DNA of 36,130 nt, from contig JAEZJQ010000042.1 in the NCBI GenBank assembly GCA_023436305.1, positions 1 to 36,130 on the forward strand, read 5' to 3'. The position numbers and the translations under genes were made by a program. This DNA is from Bacillota bacterium. Lineage in GTDB: Bacteria > Bacillota > UBA4882 > UBA8346. Within the stretch, counting starts at the first letter, position 1; every line of letters begins with the position of its first letter. The notes beneath the pieces were generated by a model. The model worked only from the letters and a program-made list of their open reading frames with translations. It was not told where the DNA came from and searched no databases. Positions 7,948 to 17,048 of this stretch are shown here, piece after piece.

Positions 7948-9096
7948 TTATTCGTTGTTCGATGCGCCATCTAAAAGTATGATATATGCGCCGAGTAGAA
8001 ATTCATCATCCACCCCAAAGTTAATCTTGAGATTGGTAATGATATTTTCGACTTGCTGTTCGCTGATTTTGAGAGAATTGGCGATTTTTTTGTTGTTGTC
8101 GCCCCGGGAGATCATCATCATCACTTCGATCTCAATCTGGGTCAGTTTTGTAAATTGGGCTGAATAATCTTCGATAAAAGTTTTATTAAACAAATTTTTT
8201 GCCTTGGCGATAACATTGGCAACAATCAGGGATACTTCTTCCGGTTTGATATCAACCCCTTCAAATATATCATTGAATTGGGGTAATTCTTGATTGGCCG
8301 GCCTGAATCTTCCATCTTCATCCAACATTACACGCCGGAGTACTTTCATTACGCAAGAAAACGGCGTAGGTTCGTTGAAAACATATAAGGCCGCCTTTTT
8401 CCGGGTGTGATGGAGATCATAAAGATATATTAATGCGACAACGGCCATTGTTGCCCATATATATTTCAGATTATAATAAATTACATCGGAGTAAATGGTG
8501 TGGTTATGTAAAGGAATTTTTAAACCGGCCAAAATTCCTAAATACACTAACGCTGGAACGATAAGAATTTGAAAATCCGGCTTGCGGTCTTTCTTTTTTC
8601 CCAGGAACTGTATCAGAGAGATATTGTTAAATTTAGGCAGGCTCAGTAACAAAATCACCGGGAATACCATACCGGCGGTGATCACCATCATATTTCCATG
8701 AAGGCTTTTTAAAAAAAACGTGGCGATATTGTTATCCAGAACGCATAAGGTAATCACGAATACCGTTCCCAGGGCCTGGCTGGTAACTGCAATCAAACCC
8801 GCCCAGGATAATTGAATGAATTGAAGTCCGTCGGTAATCCAGAATAAAAGCAAAATATACAAAGGCAGCATCAATAGGTTAAAACCAAGGGTGGAAAAGT
8901 ATTGGGTGGCGAACAGGCTATATAAAGCCATCAGTAATGCCGCGGGCAAGATGGCGCGCAAACGGGTTTTCAGGTTTAACACCTGAAAACCCAAAGCAAA
9001 AACGATGAGCCAGGATATGATGGATAGTATTCCCGTTGCGGCCAGTTCAAAAAATAGCTGGCGCCTCATTATGGTGAGCAGAAGCTCTTTCGGCAT
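7948..9096 (-). CDS. Membrane-anchored LuxR-type transcription regulator
   Basis: This 382-aa protein has about seven hydrophobic segments in residues 1-235 (for example TGILSIISWLIVFALGF, LLMLPLYILLLFWI, MVVITAGMVFPVILLL-like stretches and YIWATMAVVALIYLY). A cytosolic linker of about 80 residues follows, then a C-terminal LuxR-type HTH (about residues 310-378; LTQIEIEVMMMISRGDNNKKIANSLKISEQQVENIITNL). A multi-pass sensor fused directly to a LuxR HTH would act as a one-component system reading a membrane or envelope signal. AAGGAGG precedes the ATG at good spacing. It is divergent from the barrel protein at 9336, a plausible target. The N-terminal family is not one I can name. Confidence 0.75.
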   Translation of the reverse strand: MPKELLLTIMRRQLFFELAATGILSIISWLIVFALGFQVLNLKTRLRAILPAALLMALYSLFATQYFSTLGFNLLMLPLYILLLFWITDGLQFIQLSWAGLIAVTSQALGTVFVITLCVLDNNIATFFLKSLHGNMMVITAGMVFPVILLLSLPKFNNISLIQFLGKKKDRKPDFQILIVPALVYLGILAGLKIPLHNHTIYSDVIYYNLKYIWATMAVVALIYLYDLHHTRKKAALYVFNEPTPFSCVMKVLRRVMLDEDGRFRPANQELPQFNDIFEGVDIKPEEVSLIVANVIAKAKNLFNKTFIEDYSAQFTKLTQIEIEVMMMISRGDNNKKIANSLKISEQQVENIITNLKINFGVDDEFLLGAYIILLDGASNNE

Positions 9097-9157
9097 ACTT
9101 CATCCTCCTTGTATATGATTTTTGTATTAACCATCACGCTGGACAAAGTCCGGCATA

Positions 9158-9186
9158 AAAAATACGCTTCGAAAATCAATTATCCG
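9158..9186 (+). repeat. Degenerate relative of the right half of the 65-177 element
   Basis: TTCGAAAATCAATTATCCG resembles TTCGAAAATCGATTAGCCG found at about 148-166, with 17 of 19 bases the same. It lies in the 239-bp divergent intergenic region and could be a decayed repeat copy or chance similarity. Confidence 0.3.
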
Positions 9187-9335
9187 ATATATCTAAAAGG
9201 GAGTTACGTTTTTAGCCTTGAAATTCTTCACATAATTTCATACTTTTTCACCATTATCTTATTTTTATTTTATACCTCCCCGTTACAATGAAACATAAGG
9301 AAACAATAATTGAAATAAAACAAGGAGTGATTCTC

Positions 9336-9854
9336 ATGTTTAAAAAAATCAGCCTAACCGTCGTTCTCACTCTGGCTTTGGTATTATTCATTGCCGGAAT
9401 GGCCTCCGCCTCCGAAAACTATATATATGGAAGTTTCGGACACAATGATTCCATGTTCAATTTTTCCGGTGCAATGCGCTTTGGGCATTATGGCGTGGAA
9501 CTTGGCCTTGGTGGCCGGTCATATCCCGGAATGCTCGATTATGCTTGTCCGCACACAGATTATACCATTATCAATGACCATTATGATAGCTTGCTTTTGG
9601 GTGTGGATCTTATACGATACTTTGACTTGGGGGAGAGTTGTTCGATCTATGTGGGGGCTGGAGTTTACTTATTAGGGTACGAGGTGCTGTCGCAATCCAA
9701 CGCCACCGGTTGGGTATACCGGGAATATACCGGCGCCGAAGGCAGTTTCGCCTATTCCTACGGTTTGCAATTTCATCAAGATGAAGGTTTTGGTATAGGA
9801 GCCGGTTACCACTCCCTGCGTGGTTATAATCTCCAGATGATCTTTAAAATGTAA
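9336..9854 (+). CDS. Small outer-membrane beta-barrel-like protein
   Basis: This 172-aa protein has a clear signal peptide (MFKKISLTVVLTLALVLFIAGMASASE, cleaved after ASA). The mature chain shows alternating-residue strands with many Tyr and Gly (YIYGSFGHND, FGHYGVELGLGG, CSIYVGAGVYLLGY, GFGIGAGYHS) and finishes in NLQMIFKM. Short 8-stranded outer-membrane barrels of the OmpA/OmpW size look like this. It is a different protein from the one at 1150-1746 but of the same style. ATG 9336 is chosen because AAGGAG lies 8 nt upstream; the open frame to 9288 is outside the signal peptide. The divergent neighbour is a membrane-bound LuxR-type regulator that may control it (inference). Confidence 0.6.
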   Translation: MFKKISLTVVLTLALVLFIAGMASASENYIYGSFGHNDSMFNFSGAMRFGHYGVELGLGGRSYPGMLDYACPHTDYTIINDHYDSLLLGVDLIRYFDLGESCSIYVGAGVYLLGYEVLSQSNATGWVYREYTGAEGSFAYSYGLQFHQDEGFGIGAGYHSLRGYNLQMIFKM

Positions 9855-9946
9855 GAGTAGAAAATCAAAAACAGGAGCTGGCGAAAAATTGTTGTAATTC
9901 AAATCAGCATTTGTCTGGCGGGAGCCTTCGTTTTCGACTTTTGGCT

Positions 9947-10921
9947 TTAGACTTTCGGCTGAACTTTAAAACACTTCACAAAATGCCCATTCAATTCAGT
10001 CATAAGCGGTTCCTGCCGCCGGCAAACATCCATGGCGGCGGGACAACGGGATTGAAAACAACAACCGGCGGTGAGAGTTAATAAATTATCAACTTCCCCG
10101 GAAATTAGAATCCGTTTGGATTTCAGCGCCGGATCGGGGTTGGGAATGGCGGATAGTAAAGCTTGGGTATAAGGGTGCAAGGGATTGGCGAACAACTCGC
10201 CGGTTTCGGCCAATTCCACGATTTGCCCCAGATACATCACCGCAATTCGCCGGGAGATATGTTTCACCACCGCCAGATCATGGGCGATGAAGAGATAGGC
10301 CATTTTCAACCGGTTCTGGAGTTCCATCAGCAAATTAATAATCTGGGCTTGAACCGAAACATCAAGGGCGGAAACGGCTTCATCACAAACCACCAGTTCC
10401 GGACTTAATGATATAGCCCGGGCAATGGCTAAACGTTGCCGTTGCCCCCCGGAGAATTCATGGGGGTAACGGTATAAGCTTTGCGGAGGCAGCCCCACGA
10501 GTTCAAGTAACGACACCACCCGCTCCTGCATTTCAAGCCGGTTTTTAACCAAGTGATGTTCAGACAACCCTTCTCCGACCAGATCCAGAACTACCCGGCG
10601 GGGATTCAGCGAAGCAAACGGATCCTGAAAAATGATCTGCATCCGAGTCCGTAGCGCTTGCAATTGCCGCTTGGATAAACCATTAACTTCAATACCGTTG
10701 AAACATACCTGGCCCCCGGTGGGTTCAATCAAGCGTAACATAGTCCGGCCTACCGTGGTTTTACCGCACCCCGACTCCCCCACCAGTCCCAATGTCTCCC
10801 CCGGTCCAATGGTAAAGCTTACCCGGTCCACCGCCCGGACATACTTGACCACCCGTCCTAAAACCCCGGCCCGAACCGGAAAATATTTTTTTAGTTCGTT
10901 GACTTCCAGCAAGTGTTCCAT
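9947..10921 (-). CDS. Oligopeptide ABC transporter ATP-binding protein (OppF/DppF type)
   Basis: This 324-aa ATPase is the last gene of the peptide-transport operon. Walker A is GESGCGKTT (residues 48-56), the Q-loop is FQDP (97-100), the signature is FSGGQRQR (155-162) and Walker B is LVVCDE (175-180). The C-terminal oligopeptide-transporter extension has the expected Cys cluster (CCFQSRCPAAMDVC). It would pair with the OppD-type ATPase upstream to power import. AAGGAG precedes the ATG. It is separated from the preceding gene by 53 nt that contain a GTGAAGA tandem repeat. Yej systems normally carry both ATPase domains on one YejF chain, so the split arrangement here is of the Opp/Dpp kind. 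Confidence 0.93.
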   Translation of the reverse strand: MEHLLEVNELKKYFPVRAGVLGRVVKYVRAVDRVSFTIGPGETLGLVGESGCGKTTVGRTMLRLIEPTGGQVCFNGIEVNGLSKRQLQALRTRMQIIFQDPFASLNPRRVVLDLVGEGLSEHHLVKNRLEMQERVVSLLELVGLPPQSLYRYPHEFSGGQRQRLAIARAISLSPELVVCDEAVSALDVSVQAQIINLLMELQNRLKMAYLFIAHDLAVVKHISRRIAVMYLGQIVELAETGELFANPLHPYTQALLSAIPNPDPALKSKRILISGEVDNLLTLTAGCCFQSRCPAAMDVCRRQEPLMTELNGHFVKCFKVQPKV

Positions 10922-10949
10922 TGAGACTCCTTATAAAATTCAAGTTAGA

Positions 10950-10971
10950 ATTGTGAAGAGTGAAGAGTGAA
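10950..10971 (+). repeat. Short GTGAAGA tandem repeat
   Basis: The 7-mer GTGAAGA occurs twice in tandem and a third unit, GTGAAGT, differs at its last base. They lie between the two ATPase genes, just upstream of the Shine-Dalgarno region of the second. Its length may vary by slippage, but no function is evident. Confidence 0.45.
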
Positions 10972-10974
10972 GTG

Positions 10975-11937
10975 TCATTTGTGTAGCCAACAAGCCACCC
11001 CATGATCCGGGGTTTTAAGTGTAAGTTCCGGGATCTGCTCCCGGCAGATATCGATAGCCCGTGGGCAGCGGGGTGCGAAGTAACATCCAGCCGGTAAATC
11101 GAAAGGATCAGGGAGCGAACCCGGAATGGCGTACAGGCTTTTGGATTGATGAATCCGGGGAATGGATTCCAAAAGGCCGTGGGTATAAGGATGCAACGGC
11201 ATTTTAAAAATTTCGGCCACGGGGGCGGTTTCGACAATTTTTCCGGCGTACATCACGGCTACTTTGGTGGCAGTTTCGGCTATAATCCCCAGATTATGGG
11301 TGATCAATAAAACGGACATACCGTTTTGGGCCTGCAAAGTCCGTAATAACTCCAAGATTTGCGCCTGAATGGTTACATCCAAAGCGGTGGTGGGTTCATC
11401 GGCGATGAGCAAGCGGGGCTCGCAGATCAAAGCCATGGCAATCATGGCCCGCTGCCGCATGCCGCCGGAAAGTTCATGGGGATAAACTTCATATTGCCGG
11501 GACGGATCGGGCAACCCTACCTTCGATAAAGCTTGAATGGCAAGTTCACGGGCCGCTTCCGGCTTATAATCCAGATGAAGTTGGATGGCCTCGGTAATCT
11601 GGCGGCCGATCTTTTGGACGGGGTTAAAACTGGTCAGGGGATCCTGAAAGATGATTCCCATATCCTTACCCCGCAGTTTAACCATGTTGGATACCGGCAG
11701 ATCTAAAAGATTCCGGCCTTGCCACCAAATCTCTCCGGACACGATCCGGCCTGGGGCTGGAATCAAACGCAGCAAGGATAAAGCGGTTATCGATTTACCG
11801 CATCCTGATTCACCAACCAGGCCCAGGATCTCGCCTTGGTTTAATTCCAGGGAAACGCCGTCAACCGCTTTGAGCACTCCCGATTCCCCCGGGAATTCGA
11901 CCCGGAGCTTATTTATTTTTAAAATTGAGTTGGTCAT
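10975..11937 (-). CDS. Oligopeptide ABC transporter ATP-binding protein (OppD/DppD type)
   Basis: This 320-aa ATPase has Walker A GESGCGKS (residues 42-49), Q-loop FQDP (97-100), signature LSGGMRQR (156-163), Walker B LLIADEPTTALD (176-187) and the C-terminal oligopeptide extension with Cys residues in CYFAPRCPRAIDIC. It forms the heterodimeric motor with the OppF-type protein encoded downstream. Translation is tightly coupled to the permease before it: only 3 nt separate the stop codon of that gene from this ATG, and the GGAG ribosome-binding site lies inside the permease stop region. Confidence 0.93.
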   Translation of the reverse strand: MTNSILKINKLRVEFPGESGVLKAVDGVSLELNQGEILGLVGESGCGKSITALSLLRLIPAPGRIVSGEIWWQGRNLLDLPVSNMVKLRGKDMGIIFQDPLTSFNPVQKIGRQITEAIQLHLDYKPEAARELAIQALSKVGLPDPSRQYEVYPHELSGGMRQRAMIAMALICEPRLLIADEPTTALDVTIQAQILELLRTLQAQNGMSVLLITHNLGIIAETATKVAVMYAGKIVETAPVAEIFKMPLHPYTHGLLESIPRIHQSKSLYAIPGSLPDPFDLPAGCYFAPRCPRAIDICREQIPELTLKTPDHGVACWLHK

Positions 11938-11940
11938 CAG

Positions 11941-12978
11941 TTACTCCATTTTATGATACTCTTTGGGATCAAAAGCATCCCGGATGCCCTCACCCACGAA
12001 GGCAATTAATAACAATACGATGAACAAGGCCAACACCGGGAAGAGCGAGAGCCAGTAAGAAGATATATTACTCATTCCCTGGCGCATCAACTCCCCCCAA
12101 CTGGGAGTCGGAGCCGGAAGCCCAAAACCTAAATAATCCAAAGCCGACAAGGATGCAAAAGAACCGATTAATTCAAACGGCAGAAACGTGATAATCGGAG
12201 TTAAAGCGTTGGGAAGAATATGGCGGAACATAATCTTCCAATCCTTCACCCCCAAAGCTTTTGCGGCTTCCACATATTGCATTTGACGCAACTTTAAAAA
12301 CTCCGAACGCATATAATACGATATTCCCACCCAGTCGAAGATGGTAAAAATGATGAGCAAGGTAATAAACGTGGTGCCCAGTGAACTCCCGATAATAATC
12401 ACAATATATAAAAACGGTAGCGCCGCGAAGATTTCTATCAGACGTTGCATTGATAAATCAAACCATCCCCCCAGGTACCCTTGCAATGCGCCGATAATAA
12501 TCCCCAGCGCCATACTGGCAAAAGTGATCAACAAGGCGAAACTAAAGCTGATCCGGTAACCGTACAGTAACCGGGTCAGAATATCCCGCCCCCGGTCGTC
12601 AGTCCCCAATAAATTTTGGAGGGTTGGCGGCGTGGGGGGATTGCCTTTCAATTCAGCCAGGGATTCATTGGAACCATAGGGCAATATGGGAAAGAAGATC
12701 CAGTTTCCCTTTTCGCTTCGGAAAGCCGGGCTTTTTTGCAATTGTTTATAATTGGGGACATCGGTGGCGTCTAATCCGAAATTACTGCCATCGTAAAAAC
12801 GAAGTACCGGAAAATATAGCTTCCCTTGATACTTTATAATGAGCGGCCGGTCATTGGCAATAAAATTGGCAAACAACGAAATCACATATAAAATAAGCAG
12901 AACCCATAAAGAATAATAAGCCCGCTTCATTCGCCGGAATTTTTGGATCCGTCTCAAGGTGATCGGTGACCAATGCAA
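11941..12978 (-). CDS. yejE: Peptide ABC transporter permease, YejE/OppC type
   Basis: This 345-aa protein has an N-terminal transmembrane helix (about residues 22-42) and a periplasmic insertion (NDRPLIIKYQGKLYFPVLRFYDGSNFG) characteristic of the YejE branch of the OppC family. Five further helices carry the EAA loop (EAAKALGVKDWKIMFRHILPN, ATPase docking site). YejABEF imports peptides and, in Enterobacteria, microcin C; the natural ligand here is unknown. It follows the YejB-like permease by about 70 nt and is directly coupled to the OppD-type ATPase. The YejE assignment is by remembered family pattern; OppC-family permease is certain. Confidence 0.85.
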   Translation of the reverse strand: MHWSPITLRRIQKFRRMKRAYYSLWVLLILYVISLFANFIANDRPLIIKYQGKLYFPVLRFYDGSNFGLDATDVPNYKQLQKSPAFRSEKGNWIFFPILPYGSNESLAELKGNPPTPPTLQNLLGTDDRGRDILTRLLYGYRISFSFALLITFASMALGIIIGALQGYLGGWFDLSMQRLIEIFAALPFLYIVIIIGSSLGTTFITLLIIFTIFDWVGISYYMRSEFLKLRQMQYVEAAKALGVKDWKIMFRHILPNALTPIITFLPFELIGSFASLSALDYLGFGLPAPTPSWGELMRQGMSNISSYWLSLFPVLALFIVLLLIAFVGEGIRDAFDPKEYHKME

Positions 12979-13048
12979 ACTTGTTAGACCTCCTCAAAGA
13001 GAATTGTGATATTCCTATAATTTCTCAAACCGGTTCATCACAATTCGC

Positions 13049-14080
13049 TTACTGGAACTTAATTCTAGGGTCGACCAGAGCCAGGCAAAAGTCGGATATA
13101 ATCCGGCCAATCAATGCCAAAAGGCTTGAAATAATAATAATTCCTAATGCAACCGGATAATCCCGGTTAAGCACCGATTGATATCCCAACAAACCCATAC
13201 CGTCAATGGTGAAAACCGTTTCAATTAAAAAGGAACCGGACAGGATTACGCTAATAATCATTCCGATATTGGTGGCGATGGGGATCAAGGCATTTCGCAA
13301 ACCGTGACGGAACACCGCTTGGTGGTAAGAAAGCCCTTTGGCCAAGGCCGTCCGGATATAATCCTGATTGAGCTGTTCCATCAAGGAGTTTTTCATTAAT
13401 AAGGTCAAAGTGGCAAAACCACCAATGGTATAACATAAAACCGGTAAAAACATATGTCTGCCATAATCATAGATCTTGGCAAACCAGGATAATTGCTCGA
13501 AATTATCGGATACCATACCGCTGATGGGAAAGATATTCCAAAAGCTGCCGCCGCCGAACAAGACTATGAGCAGTACCCCCAGAGCGTAACCGGGGATGGA
13601 GTAACCTAAAAAAATCAGAAAACTGCTCCAATTGTCAAAGGGACCCCCGTGATTCAACGCCTTTTTGATGCCGAGGGGAATACAGATCAAATAAGTGACC
13701 AATAAGCTGATTAAACCAAAGGTCAAGGAAACCGGGATCCGGCTAACGATCAAATCCAGCACTGGTGTTTCATAAGTGTATGAATCCCCGAAATCCAGCA
13801 CGACAATCTTTCCCAGCCAGATAAAATACCGCGTCAGTATGGGCTTATCAAAACCATAATAGCGCTGAATATTCGCCAGTTCTTCCTGAGTTATGCTTGA
13901 CTGGAAATTACCACCGCCACCGGCGCCGGATTCACCCATTTGAGACTGATACTTGATTTTTTGCATATATTGTTCCACGGGTCCACCCGGTACCATTTGC
14001 ATCACAATAAAACAGGCGATGGAGATCCCCAGTAATGTGGGAATGATCAATAAAAACCGTTTAATAAAATACGCGCGCAT
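13049..14080 (-). CDS. yejB: Peptide ABC transporter permease, YejB/OppB type
   Basis: This 343-aa permease starts MRAYFIKRFLLIIPTLLGISIACF, the classical OppB/YejB N-terminal helix, followed by the periplasmic motif VPGGPVEQYMQKI typical of YejB. It has six predicted helices and the cytosolic EAA loop (RTALAKGLSYHQAVFRHGLRNALIP) that contacts the ATPase. A Gly-rich insertion (GESGAGGGGNF, about residues 50-60) lies in the periplasmic loop. GGGAG precedes the ATG. It forms the membrane channel with the YejE-like protein. Confidence 0.85.
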   Translation of the reverse strand: MRAYFIKRFLLIIPTLLGISIACFIVMQMVPGGPVEQYMQKIKYQSQMGESGAGGGGNFQSSITQEELANIQRYYGFDKPILTRYFIWLGKIVVLDFGDSYTYETPVLDLIVSRIPVSLTFGLISLLVTYLICIPLGIKKALNHGGPFDNWSSFLIFLGYSIPGYALGVLLIVLFGGGSFWNIFPISGMVSDNFEQLSWFAKIYDYGRHMFLPVLCYTIGGFATLTLLMKNSLMEQLNQDYIRTALAKGLSYHQAVFRHGLRNALIPIATNIGMIISVILSGSFLIETVFTIDGMGLLGYQSVLNRDYPVALGIIIISSLLALIGRIISDFCLALVDPRIKFQ

Positions 14081-14230
14081 TTGTTTGTCTCCCGGATAAT
14101 GCGTATGGCTTATGGCTTATAATTTATAGGTTTATAGCATTTTGACAATTGCCTGCGTTCGATCTACATTATTCATCACCGGACTTTTAAGAACTGAATC
14201 TTAAAACCCGTTAAATCCTGAAAATCATGG

Positions 14231-15991
14231 TCATTTTTTATCATAATATACTTCTTCCGGTTCTTTCGGCAATGTTTGATTCTTTTTCCGGGCTTGCTGA
14301 TAGCGCTTCACTTTGGCCGGATCATACCACCAATACGCAATTGCCTCACTGGAGGCTGAACCGCCGCCACCGTATTTCGAAAAAACCGTTTTGGGCATTC
14401 CGAAGATATTCTTATAAAGAATTTTGGTATAATTCGCATACCAGAATAACACATACGGGTATTCCCGGTAAATGATGCGGTCGATTTGTTTCGTGATTTC
14501 AACTCGCTTGGCGGCGTCAAAAATCGGCGGCATTGAATCGATTAATTTGTCAACCGCCGGATTTTTATATCCGGTAATATTGCTCCCGCCCGGTTCGGGA
14601 ATATGCTTGGAGTGCCATAATTGTTCGGGATCGTCAAACAGTGTTGCGCTCCAGGCAAAGGCCGCCGTGTCATAATCATAATTATCCATCTTCTTAATCA
14701 GGGTGGCCCAGGATAACAATTGCAGATTTAATTTCACACCCGCCTGTTTGCAGGTTTCCGCAAAATAAGTCAAATGTTTTTCAAAACTCTCTCCTACGTA
14801 TAAGACCGAAAATTCCAGCCGCTCATTTTTGGAATTGATTAAATAACCACTTTTATCCAGACGATCATAACCGGCTTCTTTAAGGAGTTGCTTGGCTTTG
14901 GCGGGATCGTAATTAATCAGATCGTTGGCTTTGGCGGTTCCATACAATGAAGGCCAGTATGAAGTCAGTGGTTGATACTGATTATACGTTATTTTTTCCA
15001 AAAGATATTTCCGATCCAGGAGATGAGATATGGCTTCCCGGACCCGGATATCCTGAAACAACGGTTTACGCATGTTAAACGCCAAACCGGAGAACCCTTG
15101 CGGCGTATAATTATGGATTTTCTGCTTCACAATCCAATTCTTCCGAAAGGGGGTGGTATTGGTTTCGGCAACCCAGCGCTTGGATGATACTTCATCATAA
15201 ATATCAAAATCGCCTTTTTTGAACGCTTCAAAGGCTACGTTGGGATCCATTATCTTGAATTTTATGGTTTCAAAATTATACATGCCGCGGTGGTGGGGAA
15301 ATTTGTCCGCATAATATTTGGGATTGCGCTTTAAAACGTAATACCGGCCTTCCTTGACCTCGCTTAAATAGTAAGGACCGCTTCCGGGGGGTAATTTCAT
15401 ATTAAAAGCCTTGTTAAAATCCTTGCCGCTGAAAAGATGTTTCGGCAAAACGTTTAAAGTGGCAAGTGTCACCAGGTTGTTGTAATGAACCGTTTTGGCG
15501 GTGAATTTAATGGTATTCCCGTTAACAACCACCGGCGGATTGAAACGGATCAGTGACATACGTTGAACTGAAGTGAGATTCTTGGGGTTCATGATGGTGT
15601 CATAGGTAAATTTAATATCGGCGGTGGTGATAGGCTTGCCGTCCGACCATTTGGCCCGCGGGTCAATGGTAAAAGTAAATTCTTTTTTATCGGGGGATAT
15701 CACCCAGGATTTGGCGATTAACGGTTGGAATTCCAAAGTCAATGGATGAACCTCTAGCAAGGTATCATAAGTCAATCCAAACACCAAATGAGAGTCGACG
15801 GAGGTATTGACAAAGTAATTGAAGGATTTGGGAAACTCCGAGGTATGCAATATCAACTGCCCGCCCCGGACCGCCTTCGGATCACCCACCGGTTGGCTCT
15901 TCGGCCCGGCGGCGTTTAGCGTCATGGAGATACTGATCATCAATAATAAAGTTAATACAATAAGCAACGATTTTTTTTTGAGAGTTTTCAT
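14231..15991 (-). CDS. yejA: Extracellular solute-binding protein family 5, YejA-like
   Basis: This 586-aa peptide-binding protein has a standard signal peptide (residues 1-27, cleaved near LNAAG) and no lipobox Cys, so it should be soluble in a periplasm, in contrast to the lipoprotein binding proteins of single-membrane Bacillota. Family-5 features are present: WVISPDKKEFTFTIDPRAKWSDGKPITTADIKFTYD, the GSGPYYL segment and FNMRKPLFQDIRVREAISHLLD. The GRYYVLKRNPKYYADKFPHHRGMYNF and QGFSGLAFNMRKPLFQD stretches are of the YejA kind. First gene of the operon, with GGGGGA ahead of the ATG. It delivers substrate to the YejB/YejE-like permeases. Confidence 0.88.
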   Translation of the reverse strand: MKTLKKKSLLIVLTLLLMISISMTLNAAGPKSQPVGDPKAVRGGQLILHTSEFPKSFNYFVNTSVDSHLVFGLTYDTLLEVHPLTLEFQPLIAKSWVISPDKKEFTFTIDPRAKWSDGKPITTADIKFTYDTIMNPKNLTSVQRMSLIRFNPPVVVNGNTIKFTAKTVHYNNLVTLATLNVLPKHLFSGKDFNKAFNMKLPPGSGPYYLSEVKEGRYYVLKRNPKYYADKFPHHRGMYNFETIKFKIMDPNVAFEAFKKGDFDIYDEVSSKRWVAETNTTPFRKNWIVKQKIHNYTPQGFSGLAFNMRKPLFQDIRVREAISHLLDRKYLLEKITYNQYQPLTSYWPSLYGTAKANDLINYDPAKAKQLLKEAGYDRLDKSGYLINSKNERLEFSVLYVGESFEKHLTYFAETCKQAGVKLNLQLLSWATLIKKMDNYDYDTAAFAWSATLFDDPEQLWHSKHIPEPGGSNITGYKNPAVDKLIDSMPPIFDAAKRVEITKQIDRIIYREYPYVLFWYANYTKILYKNIFGMPKTVFSKYGGGGSASSEAIAYWWYDPAKVKRYQQARKKNQTLPKEPEEVYYDKK

Positions 15992-16135
15992 GAATCTTCC
16001 CCCTTAACGGATATTTCCAGGAAAACCTAACAATAAAATAACTATTTGGAAGGGTATTCGACGGAAGTTTAAAAATCCCTGTCAGCAACCGGATGGTTAT
16101 ATATACTAACCACACGAACCAGTATGCCGGTTAAT

Positions 16136-16807
16136 TTATTTGAAATCCATCAGCCCGATTTGATGCGGCCGCATCCGGTAGGCCACGAACTCCGCGCCGG
16201 AATCGAACTGGAAATAAATGTTATTGGTGAGTAAATAACTGAGCGGATATCCGGGAGCTTTCCCATACGAATGCCCCGGATAAATCTTAACCTCAGGCGC
16301 CACCCGTTCCTTGATGAATTGAATGCTTTGATACATTTCCCAAGGGTTGCCGCCAGGCGTCTTGCACATGCCACAGCCTTCAATAAAAACGGTATCCCCG
16401 GTAAATAGCGCATCCGGCAGCAGAAAGCACATGGACCCCGCCGAATGCCCCGGGGTTTCCAGGCAAGTTATGGTTGTGTCGCCAAGTGTGATTTCATCGT
16501 TATGCTGGACTGGATATAGGTTGGGACTATTAAATTGGTAATAAGCGATCTCCTTAGCCGACATATAAACCCCGGGCTGATACTGTTTAACAAAGGCTTT
16601 GACCAGATTTACATGGTCAAAATGGGAGTGAGTCAGCAGGATGGTGGTCAGGTTTAATGCTTGGCCGGTAATGACGGAGTTGATTTTGGCGAATTCCCAG
16701 GTGGGATCAATTAAGGCGGTTTCCTTGGTAGCCAGGTCGGTGATGAGATAGCTGAAATTCTTGAAAAAAGGATAATGGACTTTGATGGGTTGAATTTGAT
16801 AGGGCAT
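16136..16807 (-). CDS. Metallo-beta-lactamase-fold hydrolase (glyoxalase II/PksB-like)
   Basis: This 223-aa single-domain protein has all the metal ligands of the di-metal hydrolase group: THSHFDH (His60, His62, Asp64, His65), GHSAG (His121), TGDTVF (Asp138) and YPGHS (His179). Length and the FIEGCGMCKTPGGNPWEMYQSIQ segment resemble the PksB/BaeB branch of glyoxalase-II-like hydrolases, whose members cleave thioesters. It lies 144 nt upstream of the binding-protein gene on the same strand and could be cotranscribed, although a role in peptide uptake is not obvious. Substrate unknown; the enzyme class is clear. Confidence 0.88.
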   Translation of the reverse strand: MPYQIQPIKVHYPFFKNFSYLITDLATKETALIDPTWEFAKINSVITGQALNLTTILLTHSHFDHVNLVKAFVKQYQPGVYMSAKEIAYYQFNSPNLYPVQHNDEITLGDTTITCLETPGHSAGSMCFLLPDALFTGDTVFIEGCGMCKTPGGNPWEMYQSIQFIKERVAPEVKIYPGHSYGKAPGYPLSYLLTNNIYFQFDSGAEFVAYRMRPHQIGLMDFK

Positions 16808-16915
16808 TTTGGACTGGTTACCTCGTTAAAAAATATCTTGGAAACTCAATTGGATAATTCAAGAAACTTGATAGAGAACCCTTTTTCGAATCATAAAATT
16901 CCTAAAAGATTTCAT

Positions 16916-16956
16916 GTGGTTTTGAGTTATTAAAACGTGTTACGCGCACAGACTCC
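16916..16956 (+). repeat. Dispersed repeat, best-preserved copy
   Basis: This 41-bp copy differs at only 2 positions from the reverse complement of 66-106. Its core, TATTAAAACGTGTTACGC, is also found at 2357-2374. It is immediately followed by an inverted half-site, so this copy too seems to be bounded by GACTCC/GGAGT repeats. Confidence 0.7.
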
Positions 16957-17048
16957 CGGGAGATTCTGGGAGTAATATTTTGCACATTATTAAATAATTT
17001 CGGTATTTCGTTAAATTATCTTAATAGAGTTGTAAAAATCCAATCCAT

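Noticed and set aside
9109..9291. Small 60-aa open frame between the LuxR-type regulator and the barrel gene
   Set aside because: No Shine-Dalgarno, AT-driven hydrophobic composition, and it overlaps the promoter region of two divergent genes.
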